DNA of 11,909 nt from Chloroflexaceae bacterium. Its GTDB lineage: Bacteria; Chloroflexota; Chloroflexia; Chloroflexales; Chloroflexaceae. Numbering within the stretch: position 1 is the stretch's first letter; every line of letters starts with the position of its first letter. The notes below the pieces were generated by a model, which saw nothing but the letters and a program-made list of their open reading frames with translations, did not search any database and had not been told where the DNA came from. This document shows positions 1 through 7,070 of this stretch, piece by piece. The translations under genes were made by a program, and so were the position numbers. The DNA lies in contig JAOACN010000194.1 in the NCBI GenBank assembly GCA_026417815.1, positions 1 through 11,909 of the forward strand, written 5' to 3'.

Positions 1-11
1 ACACTTCTCCT

Positions 12-66
12 GGGAGCGAGGGCATCTTGCCCTCGAATCCTGACGAGGGCGGGACGCCCTCGCTCC
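12..66. repeat. Twin tandem hairpin repeat (REP-like)
   Basis: Two short hairpins stand side by side. The first is CGAGGGCA-TCT-TGCCCTCG (17-35) and the second CGAGGGCG-GGA-CGCCCTCG (44-62), each a perfect 8-bp stem with a 3-nt loop. The outer arms also pair: GGAGCGAGGGC (13-23) is the exact reverse complement of GCCCTCGCTCC (56-66). The element could therefore fold as two hairpins or one long one. It lies in non-coding DNA and resembles dispersed intergenic elements of Chloroflexota; that family assignment is an inference. Confidence 0.7.
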
Positions 67-144
67 GAGGTCTGCGGGGTTGCCCCAACTCGGAACACGT
101 ACCAGACGGTCATACGCATGGCGCACAACGCCGCGACGAAAACC

Positions 145-254
145 GGCCCCCGTACCGTACGGCCGCAGCGCGCTGCGGCCTACCGCAGCGATACGACGAT
201 AGCACCACTGCCATGGCCCCCGTACCGTACGGCCGCAGCGCGCTGCGGCCTACC
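145..254. repeat. 40-bp direct repeat, period 70, with 20-bp palindrome
   Basis: Positions 145-184 and 215-254 are identical over 40 bp and 70 bp apart. Each copy contains the perfect 20-bp palindrome GGCCGCAGCGCGCTGCGGCC (161-180 and 231-250), preceded by the smaller palindrome CCGTACGG. The spacer (185-214) is unrelated. Each copy could form a strong hairpin in DNA or RNA. No coding sequence crosses it convincingly. Confidence 0.8.
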
Positions 255-286
255 CGCCTATTTTCACCTCAGAAACGGGGCAATCA

Positions 287-317
287 GACCTCACAGGTTG
301 GGCAAACCCGTGAGGTC
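287..317. repeat. Hairpin inverted repeat
   Basis: GACCTCACAGGTT (287-299) pairs with AACCCGTGAGGTC (305-317) across a 5-nt loop. There are 12 Watson-Crick pairs and one G-U-type mismatch. It lies between the direct repeats and the first gene, with no T-run after it, so I call it a repeat rather than a terminator. Confidence 0.6.
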
Positions 318-585
318 CCGGAGGTCAGCCCGGCGGTTACGGGTCCGTAGCGCACCAGGGGTATGCTGGGGCTGCCGGGGCCGGCTGCGGCGCGTCCGGC
401 GCCGTTCCCGCCGGCGGCATGCTCGGACAAGGTTGACGCGAAGACGCGAAGACGCAACGGGCTGGCAAGTAGTGCCTGTGATGCTCTGGGCCTCCGCGCG
501 ATTGCGTCACCGTGCGCCGCGAAAGCGGAATGCTTCGGTTCAAGCTATGTGAGCCATGCCGGAGAACAGAGAAGGAGATCCCGCA

Positions 586-1360
586 ATGCCATCGTCGCTC
601 ACCAGATGCCCCCGTTGCGGCGCGCGGCTCAAGGGGCTGAGCACGCGCTGCGACGCCTGCGGCGCCGATCTCGTTCCGTATCTGGCCCGTTCCGGAGCAC
701 ACGCCGCGATCACTGACACACTGGCGGCGCCCTCGTCCAGCGCCTTGACCGCGGGCGTTCCGGCCCCACCCTTGCCCACCATGACCGACGTTTCTCACAA
801 CCGGCGCGCAGTGGTCGCGCCGCCGCCCGACGCGGCGCCCGGCGCCGTCGCCTCCGGTCCGCCCTTCGACGACACGGCTCTGGAGCGTCCAGCGGTTTCT
901 GAGGCGCTGGAAGACGCGGGCTGGTCGCCAGTGCTGACCATAATGATCATCCTCATCATAGGGGTCGCGATCGGAGGGAACCTGGCAGTCAGGACGGATT
1001 CGATCCTGGGGATTTTCGTAGGCGGCTTTACCATCCTGATTATGGGTAGAGCCTTGTTGCCCGCGGTTCGCGCGGCGATCCAGCGGGGGCAACTCCTTCG
1101 GGAGGGGCGCCCGACCTCAGGGGTGATCCGTGACCGCTGGACGGACAAGGACGAGGACGGCGACCCGGTGTACCATGTCGCCTACGCCTTTGAGGCTGAA
1201 GGAGCGGGCCAGACGCCGGCAACGATCATGCATGCGCGCCGTGAAAAGCGCCGCGTTGTACCGCCAGTACGAGGTGGGCGACGCCGTGCCGATCCGCTAC
1301 CTGGAAGGCAACCCCGGGGTTGCGATGGTTGACGCGCCAGCGCATCCGGCGCGTTCGTGA
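586..1360 (+). CDS. Zinc-ribbon, DUF3592-like membrane protein, frameshifted
   Basis: The start is the ATG at 586, chosen because AGAAGGAG lies just upstream (near 570-577). The N-terminus has a zinc ribbon (C8-x2-C11, C22-x2-C25). A Pro/Ala-rich linker to about residue 110 follows, then two membrane segments (about 116-131 and 139-154) and a soluble tail with the DUF3592-like pattern GVIRDRW...YHVAYAF. In the starting frame the protein turns Arg-rich after residue about 222 and stops at 1332. The +1 frame continues the expected DUF3592 ending (LYRQYEVGDAVPIRYLEGN) to a TGA at 1358-1360. Removing one A from the AAAA run at 1244-1247 joins the two into a 257-residue protein. Its role is unknown; it is presumably an inner-membrane protein. 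The family call is by pattern only. An automatic caller would end it at 1332. Confidence 0.62.
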
Positions 1361-1365
1361 GCGGG

Positions 1366-1379
1366 AGGGCCGCGGCCCT
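1366..1379. repeat. Short GC palindrome
   Basis: AGGGCCGCGGCCCT is a perfect 14-bp palindrome, six bases after the stop of the zinc-ribbon gene. It has no T-run, so a terminator role is weak. It may be chance in GC-rich DNA. Confidence 0.3.
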
Positions 1380-1406
1380 TCCGGAAACCCGCTTTGCCAG
1401 GCGAGT

Positions 1407-1760
1407 ATGCGCCTCCTACACGACCCGACCCTGCACTTCCTTCTCGTCTGGCCGAGCGCGCCAGTTCTTGCGATTATCGGCGATACCCTTGACAGACCCT
1501 CCAACCCGGTGTCAACCAGCCACGCCGGCTGGCTGGCGACCCTGGCGCTCTGGAGCGTGTTCGGCGCGCGGAGCGTGATCCATCAATGGAACGCCTTGCC
1601 CCGCTCGCCAGGGGCCCGATGGCCCGAGCTATCGCGGGCGCTGACCGTCGAACTGAGCCTGCTGGTTGGCACTGGCCTGATCACCCTCGTAGCGGCGCTG
1701 GCCACGCTGGTTGTCTTCGGGTTGCTGGCGATTCAGATGACCCGCGCTTTGATCCGCTAA
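1407..1760 (+). CDS. Small hydrophobic membrane protein, unknown function
   Basis: I do not recognise the family. From the ATG at 1407 the product is 117 residues. Hydrophobic stretches lie near residues 9-24, 40-54 and about 85-112, the last being LTLVAALATLVVFGLLAIQM-like, and it ends ALIR. The start is uncertain: only a weak AGGCGAG precedes 1407, and the same frame opens at a TTG at 1320 inside the previous gene. It follows the zinc-ribbon gene by about 46 nt on the same strand, so the two may be co-transcribed. It could also be the detached C-terminal membrane part of that frameshifted neighbour, but that would need a second frameshift near 1360, for which I see no clear point. Confidence 0.5.
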   Translation: MRLLHDPTLHFLLVWPSAPVLAIIGDTLDRPSNPVSTSHAGWLATLALWSVFGARSVIHQWNALPRSPGARWPELSRALTVELSLLVGTGLITLVAALATLVVFGLLAIQMTRALIR

Positions 1761-1809
1761 GGAATGACACAGGTAAAGGTCGCCCTCCCCGGCATCGCCT
1801 CGCGGCGGT

Positions 1810-1815
1810 TATAAT
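1810..1815 (+). promoter_or_regulatory. Probable -10 box for the MNT/HepT gene pair
   Basis: A consensus TATAAT stands in the 105-nt gap before the MNT gene, about 50 nt upstream of its ATG. I see no good -35 box 16-18 nt upstream. It is the clearest promoter-like site for the rightward accessory block. Confidence 0.45.
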
Positions 1816-1865
1816 ACGGCAAGCGCGGTTTCACGTAGCAGGGTTGCGCGTGCAAAGGGAGCCTC

Positions 1866-2180
1866 ATGCCCCTTCAGATCGATCTCCCGCAAGAAGCGCT
1901 GAACGCCTTCTGCCAGCGCTGGCAGATCGCAGAACTGGCCATCTTCGGCTCGGCGCTCCGCGAAGATTTCCGGCCTGACAGTGATATAGACATCCTGGTG
2001 TCATTTAAGCCGGGCGTGCAGTGGTCGTTCCAGCGCTGGCTGAAGATGACGGCCGAGCTTGAAGCTATCTTCGGGCGTAACGTGGACCTGGTGGAACGGC
2101 GCCTGGTCGAGCAGAGCAAAAACTACATTCGGCGACGCCATATCCTGGATCATCTGGAGCGGGTGTATGTGGCGGGATGA
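1866..2180 (+). CDS. MNT-type nucleotidyltransferase (MntA-like antitoxin)
   Basis: This is a 104-residue minimal nucleotidyltransferase. The catalytic pattern GSx10DxD is intact (G28-S29, D40, D42) and the third acidic residue is probably D74 in NVDLVE. The start is supported by AAAGGGAG about 6 nt upstream. In characterised MntA/HepT pairs the MNT protein acts as antitoxin by transferring AMP to the HEPN RNase toxin. Here the gene overlaps the next start (2167) by 14 nt, which is the usual MNT/HepT layout, and the next gene begins like a DUF86/HepT protein. That partner is truncated, so this copy may be an orphan antitoxin. The family call is firm from the motif and context; activity is inferred. 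Confidence 0.88.
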   Translation: MPLQIDLPQEALNAFCQRWQIAELAIFGSALREDFRPDSDIDILVSFKPGVQWSFQRWLKMTAELEAIFGRNVDLVERRLVEQSKNYIRRRHILDHLERVYVAG

Positions 2181-2358
2181 CGCCTATCTGCTTGCTATAC
2201 TTATCGCGGCCGGAGAGGCGCATGCGTTCAGTCAGGATCTTGATTGGGAGGAGTTTCAGCGCAGTTCTTTGCGCCAGCATGCGATTGCTAAGGTGTTAGA
2301 GAAGTCCGTGATGGCACGATCGAATTCCCAGTCGCCCCACCCGTTTGCTGCCAGATGA
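2167..2358 (+). pseudogene. Truncated HepT-like (DUF86) toxin remnant
   Basis: The frame opening at ATG 2167 overlaps the MNT gene and starts like a DUF86/HepT protein: MWRDDAYLLAILIAAGEA, then LDWEEFQRSSLRQHAIAKVLE to residue 45. Family members normally continue with a GEA segment and a helix carrying the RNase motif (Rx4-6H), for a total near 110 residues. Here the sequence switches to unrelated residues (KSVMARSNSQSPHPF) and stops at residue 63. No continuation is visible in the other frames before the next gene starts at 2392, so this looks like a deletion or insertion junction rather than a point frameshift. Without the motif it should have no RNase activity. Confidence 0.7.
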
Positions 2359-2391
2359 GTTCGCGTTAGTCGAGTGGCATGAGGACCGGCA

Positions 2392-5300
2392 ATGAAATCT
2401 GTTCGTGACGCCTGCACCCTGCAACCTAACGCTCTCGCCATCCGGGTGAGCGACCAGATCGAACAACTCGACGAACTGATCCGTGACGAAGGCGATGGCG
2501 TCGCCTTTTTCGAGCGCACCTACATGACCCAGGGTATGCAGGACCTGGTCAGCGAAGGGCTGGCGCGCCTCGCCGGTCATTCGTCGCAGGCGATCTTCCA
2601 CCTGAAACAGGCGATGGGCGGCGGCAAAACCCACCTGCTCGTCGGTTTCGGTCTGCTGGCGAAACATCCGTCGCTCCGCGCACGCTACTGCCCCGGCGTC
2701 ACCTATGCCAGTGCGTTCGATACCGCAGCCATCGCCGCCTTCAACGGGCGCAACAATCCGAACCATTTCTTCTGGGGCGAAATTGCCGCCCAGCTCGGCA
2801 AAGCCGACCTCTTCCGCCCTTTCTGGGCGGAAGGGCCAAGGGCGCCCGGTGAAACCGACTGGCTGCGCCTCTTCGAGGGCGACCGCCCCGTGCTTATCCT
2901 GCTCGACGAGATGCCGCCCTACTTCCACTACTACGCGACCCAGGCGGTGGGCAGCGGCACGGTCGCCGATATTGCCGTGCGCGCCTTCGCCAATCTGCTG
3001 ACGGCGGCGGGCAAGAAGAAGAATGTCTGTGTTGTGGTCTCCGATCTGGCCGCCGCCTACGATACCGGCGGACGGCTGATCAACCGGGCGCTGGAAGACG
3101 CCCGCGCCGAACTGGGGCGTCAGGAGCGCGCCATTACCCCCGTCGATCTCGCCGCCGATGAGGTCTATGCGATCCTGCGTAAACGCCTGTTCGCTTCCCT
3201 CCCCGATGAGCGCGAGATTGCGGCGATTGCGGCAGCGTTCGGGGGCAAGCTCGCCGAAGCGGCAAAGGCGAAGACTGTGCAGCGCTGCGCCGAGGCGATT
3301 GCTGACGAAATCCGGGTGACCTATCCGTTCCATCCGCGCCTGAAGAACCTGGTGGCGCTCTTCAAAGAAAACGAGCAGTTCAAGCAGACCCGCGGCCTGC
3401 TTGAACTCGTCTCGCGCCTGCTCCGCTCGGTGTGGGAACGCCCAACGAACGACGTCTACCTGATCGGTCCGCAGCACTTCGACCTTTCCATCCCCGATGT
3501 GCGCGACAAACTGACCGAGATCTCCGCCATGCGCGACGTGATTGCCCGCGACATCTGGGATGCGCAACGCGCGTCGCACGCGCAGGTGATCGACGCGCAG
3601 CGTGGCTCCGACGCCGCCGCGCAGGCGGCAGCGCTGCTGCTGACCGCCAGCCTCTCGACGGCAGTGAATGCGGTCAAGGGGTTGACCCGCGAAGAACTCG
3701 TTGGGTGCCTGATTGCGCCCGACCGCGAGCCGTCCGAGTTTCTGGCGGCGTTCGAGGAGTTGCAGAAATCGGCGTGGTATCTGCACCACACGCCCGAAGG
3801 GCGCTTCTACTTCGACCGGCAGGAGAACCTGACGAAACTGCTCCAGAGCCTGGCGACCGAAGCGCCGGAGGCGCAGATCGATGAGTTGATCCGCTCGCGC
3901 CTGCGCGAGATGTTCCAGCCAAAGCGCAAAACCGCCTACGAGGAGGTGCTGCCGCTGCCGCGTCTCGATGAGGCGGCGGAACGGGTTCGGCGCGGGCGCA
4001 CGCTGCTGATCGTCAGCCCCGACGCGAAGATCCCGCCCGATGAGGTGCAGCGATTCTTCGACGGCTTGAGCCAGAAAAACCATCTCCTGGTGCTCACTGG
4101 CGACAAAACCGCGATGACCAGCGTCGAGAAGGCGGCGCGCCAGCTCTACGCGGCGCAGAGGGAGGATGCCCGCATCCCCAGGGGTCACCCGCAGCGCGAT
4201 GATCTGGAGCGCAAACTGGCTGCCTATGAGCAGGATTTCACTACCACGATCCTCAACCTGTTCGATAAGGTGCTCTTCCCGATCCAGCGCCCCGGGCGCG
4301 AGCCGCAACTCGTCGCCAAGCCGCTCGACATGACCCGCGACACCACCAGGCCGTTCGATGGCGAGGCGCAGATCGAGAAGACCCTGACCTCGAACCCGCT
4401 CAAACTCTACCTCGATGTTGAGAAGGATTTCGATGCTATCCGCGAAAAGGCGGAGGATTTGCTCTGGCTCGCCAATCAGGACGAGACGTGCTGGACAGAC
4501 GCTGCCGACCGCTACGCCGAGCAGCCCGGCATGCCCTGGCTCCCGCCGCGCGGTCTCGACCACCTGCGCACGATTGCGATCAACCGTGGCCTGTGGGAGG
4601 ACCTCGGCAAGGGCTACGTGACGAAGAGGCCCAGACCAAAGCGCACCAGCGTGCAGGTGTCGCTGATCACTGGTCCCGATGACCAGGGGTTTGTGCGGTT
4701 GCGGATCAATGCGGTTAACGGCGGTCCGACGCCGCAGATCTTCTACGCTGAAGATGGCGATGTTTCGGAGCGCAGCCCGCTGCTGACCGACACCGAACTG
4801 CGCACGAATGCGCTGCGCGTGGCGTTCCTGGTGAAAGACCCGACCGGACGCTACGAAACCGGCGATCCCTACATCTGGACCAACCGGCCGATCCTGCGCA
4901 ACCACCTGTTGAGCGCGACGGGCAACGCTTCGTTGAACTGTTCGTCGCGCCGCGCGGCGAGATTCGCTACACGCTCGACGGCAGCGAGCCGCGCCACGGC
5001 ATCCCCTACGACGGACCGTTCGCCATCGGCGATGGTGAGACGCTGGTGCGCACATTTGCCAGCGCCGACGGGCTGGAGACGAAGGAAGACTTCCGCTTCG
5101 GCGAGCGCGGGCGCAAAGAGGTGAAAATCATCGCCGAACGACCGGCGCGGCTGGTCCATCGCGCGCTGATGAAACTCGACTCACGGGCGAAGACGTTCGA
5201 GGGGTTGCAACTCGCCGGGGAACGACGCGCGACGTTCGAGAATGTCACGCTCACCGTCGGGCAGGGGGCGCAGGTCATCAACGTCATCATCGGCGAGATC

Positions 5301-5474
5301 GCGGTTGACGCCGCTTTCCTCACTCGCCTGCTGACCCAATTGACTGAGCAGGTCGCGCCCGATGCGCCGGTGACGATGGCGTTCAAACGAGCGCATTTCA
5401 CTGCCGGACACGACGCGCAGGAGTTCGCCAATCGCCTGGGCCTTTCGCTGACGCAGGAGAACATCGAACAATGA
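2392..5474 (+). CDS. DUF499-type P-loop ATPase, frameshifted near the C-terminus
   Basis: This is a large cytoplasmic ATPase of the DUF499 kind, with GAGGA just upstream of ATG 2392. A Walker A loop (AMGGGKTH, residues 74-81), a Walker B strand (VLILLDEM, about 167-174) and a sensor-like strand (NVCVVVSD, 211-218) are all intact. Long helical and mixed regions follow. The starting frame runs 910 codons to 5124, but after residue about 839 it becomes Arg/Ser/Ala-rich. The -1 frame takes over at GAG 4911 with a plausible ending to the TGA at 5472-5474. One missing base near 4909-4910 explains this, and the restored protein would be 1027 residues. DUF499 proteins are, from memory, found in anti-phage loci with DUF1156 methyltransferases and DUF3780. 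Its stop overlaps the DUF3780 start. A caller may report two pieces, 2392-5124 and 5046-5474. Confidence 0.85.
4911..5474 (+). other. Detached C-terminal part of the DUF499 protein
   Basis: Read from GAG 4911, this frame gives ERDGQRFVELFVAP, then GEIRYTLDGSEPRHGIPYDG. That pattern is typical of the chitobiase/beta-hexosaminidase C-terminal beta-sandwich (CHB_HEX_C type). After it comes a soluble alpha/beta tail ending LSLTQENIEQ. The segment has no ribosome binding site of its own at 4911. The first in-frame ATG-like start nearby (5046) would cut the beta-sandwich in half. I therefore read it as the ending of the upstream ATPase, put out of frame by a one-base loss. Confidence 0.75.
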
Positions 5475-6043
5475 GCGCGAAGCCTGAAACGATTGACTTC
5501 GGCGCGCCGGCCACCTTCGGCGCCTACGTCTTTCGCGTCGAAATTCCCGCCGCGCGCAGCCAGCCGGTGCGGATCGTCGAGGAGTACGGCTACCGCGGCG
5601 AGGAAAACGGCATTCCGCGCGAAGAGCCGCGGGTGGTGCTCGAGCGGCGCATCTGGACGCAGATCGCCGAAACGGCGCAACGCGAGTTCAATGCGCGCCT
5701 CAAGGCGGCGAAACTGCGCCCCGGTCGCTGGCACACCGGCCCCAACCGCGTCGAGCGGCTGCTGGGGCGCGAGCTGTGCGTGCTGGCGTGGGCCGCGGAA
5801 GGCGCCGCCGACGACGAACTGCCGGTCATCTGCCAGAAGTGGGAGGCGCTCCGCCCTGAAGAACGCTGGTGGCTGTTCACCAAAACCGTGGCGGAGGCAG
5901 GGCTGCCCGAAGACCGCGACCGCGGCTGGCGCAGGGCGCTGCGCGCCGCGCTCGCCGACGGCAACACCCGCCGCCGCCCCCGACCCGCCGACGACGACCT
6001 GACCACCCTGCCGCTGTTCAGGGAACTGGGAAGCGAAACGTAA
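5471..6043 (+). CDS. DUF3780 family protein (defence-associated)
   Basis: This is a 190-residue soluble protein whose start overlaps the previous stop as ATGA (5471-5474), implying translational coupling with the DUF499 ATPase. Conserved blocks as I recall them for DUF3780 are all present: FGAPATFGAYVFRVEIP (10-26), EFNARLKAAKLRPGRW (72-87), RLLGRELCVLAWA (96-108), LRPEERWWLFT (127-137) and RGWRRALRAAL (151-161). The length matches the family. No catalytic motif is obvious and the biochemical role is unknown. It occurs next to DUF499 and DUF1156 proteins in anti-phage loci, from memory. The tail after residue 165 is Arg/Pro/Asp-rich and probably flexible. No methyltransferase gene accompanies it in this window. 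Confidence 0.8.
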   Translation: MSAKPETIDFGAPATFGAYVFRVEIPAARSQPVRIVEEYGYRGEENGIPREEPRVVLERRIWTQIAETAQREFNARLKAAKLRPGRWHTGPNRVERLLGRELCVLAWAAEGAADDELPVICQKWEALRPEERWWLFTKTVAEAGLPEDRDRGWRRALRAALADGNTRRRPRPADDDLTTLPLFRELGSET

Positions 6044-6058
6044 TTCAAAGGAACACAG

Positions 6059-6385
6059 ATGACCAGCGAACTCGTGCGAAAAGCGGACGCAATCATTCGG
6101 GAAGAAGCGCAACGGCTGGGGGTTGGCGTTCGCCGGATTGTGCTGTTTGGCAGCCGTGCGCGAGGCACGGCGCGTCCCGATAGCGATTGGGACTTTCTCA
6201 TCATCGTCGATCGTGTCCTGGAGCGCCCTTTGCGGCTTCGATTGGAGACGAACATCGGCGTGCGCCTGGTATTGGAGCGATTGCCATCAGATGTGCTGAT
6301 TCTTGCCGAAAGTCAGTTCGAAGAGCGCAAACGCGATGTCGGGCACATTGCGTACTACATCAATAAAGAAGGTATTACGCTATGA
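6059..6385 (+). CDS. MNT-type nucleotidyltransferase, second copy
   Basis: This is a 108-residue minimal nucleotidyltransferase with GSx10DxD intact (G31-S32, D43, D45) and a likely third acidic residue in LPSDVLIL. AAAGGA lies 6 nt before the ATG. The gene starts 15 nt after the DUF3780 stop, so it very likely shares that transcript. Its stop overlaps the HEPN start as ATGA. It is clearly divergent from the MNT at 1866: the N-terminal helix is longer and the core reads DSDWDFLII instead of DSDIDILV. The two pairs therefore look like independent acquisitions rather than a duplication. The expected role is antitoxin or modifying enzyme for the adjacent HEPN protein. Confidence 0.88.
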   Translation: MTSELVRKADAIIREEAQRLGVGVRRIVLFGSRARGTARPDSDWDFLIIVDRVLERPLRLRLETNIGVRLVLERLPSDVLILAESQFEERKRDVGHIAYYINKEGITL

Positions 6386-6792
6386 GTCCTCCAAGTGTGC
6401 AGGCCTGGGTGCGCAAAGCAGAGAGCGATCTCAAGGTGGCGCGCGACGAATTGGCGACATCGGAACCAGCCACCGATGCTGTTTGCTTCCACTCTCAGCA
6501 ATGCGCAGAGAAGTACCTGAAAGCCTATCTCATTTGCCATCAACAGGAGACTCCGCGCACGCACAACATTGCCGATCTCCTGCGTCGCTGCATGGACATT
6601 GACATTCGATTCCGGCAACTGCTGGAGTCTGATGTTCCGTTGCTCACCTCATATGCAGTGGCAATGCGGTATCCTGGAGATGAGCTTTTTCCTCCGGTAG
6701 AAGAGGCTCGTGATGCTGTGCGTCTGGCTGAACAGGTCAAGGAGTTTGTCTGGGCGAGACTGACTGAGGCAGGCTGCCTTCAGCTGGATTAG
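6382..6792 (+). CDS. HEPN domain protein, partner of the second MNT
   Basis: This is a 136-residue, mostly helical protein whose start overlaps the MNT stop as ATGA. Signature blocks of the PF05168-type HEPN family are clear: FHSQQCAEKYLKAYLI (36-51), PRTHNIADLL (58-67) and YAVAMRYPGD (91-100). Length is normal and the frame is intact, unlike the HepT remnant at 2167. I do not see a canonical Rx4-6H RNase motif: the only nearby histidine in this class is the one in RTH, one residue from the Arg. RNase activity therefore cannot be assumed. As a pair with the MNT gene it forms a toxin-antitoxin-like module, or a sensor/effector attached to the DUF499-DUF3780 operon. It is the last gene of the block. 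Confidence 0.85.
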   Translation: MSPPSVQAWVRKAESDLKVARDELATSEPATDAVCFHSQQCAEKYLKAYLICHQQETPRTHNIADLLRRCMDIDIRFRQLLESDVPLLTSYAVAMRYPGDELFPPVEEARDAVRLAEQVKEFVWARLTEAGCLQLD

Positions 6793-6820
6793 CTGCGGGC
6801 TGATGGTCAGGGGGCGGATG

Positions 6821-6866
6821 TTCGGGCTGAAGCCCTCACTGAGGACGTGGAAGCCCCTGCGGGGCT
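6821..6866 (+). repeat. REP-like repeat, copy 1
   Basis: The unit reads TTCGGGCTGAAGCCCTCACT, then GAGGACGTGGA, then a hairpin AGCCCC-TGC-GGGGCT (6852-6866). The first half can also fold, as GGGCT-GA-AGCCC. It is the same unit as copies 2 and 3, but ends after the second hairpin. Confidence 0.75.
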
Positions 6867-7003
6867 ACGTTTGCCGTCCGTGCGGGTGATGATCCGTGCG
6901 AGCTGACGCCTGTGCTGAGGACGGGGATGCTCTGCGCGGCGGGCTGATGAACATTAAGAAATACATCCGGTAGACTCGTGCTGCCAGGTCGTGCGTCCTT
7001 TGA

Positions 7004-7070
7004 GCTGCGGGCTAAAGCCCTTGCTGAGAACCTGGAAGCCCCGTTGGGGCTGACCCCGGACCAGCAGACG
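7004..7070 (+). repeat. REP-like repeat, copy 2
   Basis: The unit begins GCTGCGGGCTAAAGCCCTTG and carries the hairpin AGCCCC-GTT-GGGGCT. It then has a tail, GACCCCGGACCAGC, that copy 3 shares exactly. 7033-7065 is identical to 7098-7130. Confidence 0.75.

Larger units (their letters stand above)
1..585. other. Gene-free, repeat-rich left end
   Basis: I see no convincing gene here. The open frames over it have no good ribosome binding site, cross the repeats and read as Arg/Pro/Ala-rich low-complexity protein. The stretch holds the twin hairpin (12-66), a 40-bp direct repeat with internal palindromes (145-254), a hairpin at 287-317 and a short tandem run of cgaagacg units near 438-455. Such a pile-up of different repeats is a plausible place for an assembly to break, which fits the window starting here. 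Confidence 0.6.

Noticed and set aside
27..552. Plus-strand open frames of 107 and 144 codons in the left repeat region
   Set aside because: They cross the direct repeats and hairpins, lack ribosome binding sites and have Arg/Pro-rich low-complexity products.
4900..4915. Programmed -1 frameshift in DUF499
   Set aside because: No slippery heptamer (X XXY YYZ) is present around ctgttgagc and no hairpin follows at the right distance, so a mutation or assembly error is simpler.
2296..5055. A 919-codon minus-strand open frame opposite the DUF499 gene
   Set aside because: It is a mirror of the GC-rich codon use of the plus-strand gene: no ribosome binding site, Arg/Gln-rich composition and no family pattern, while the plus strand has intact Walker motifs.
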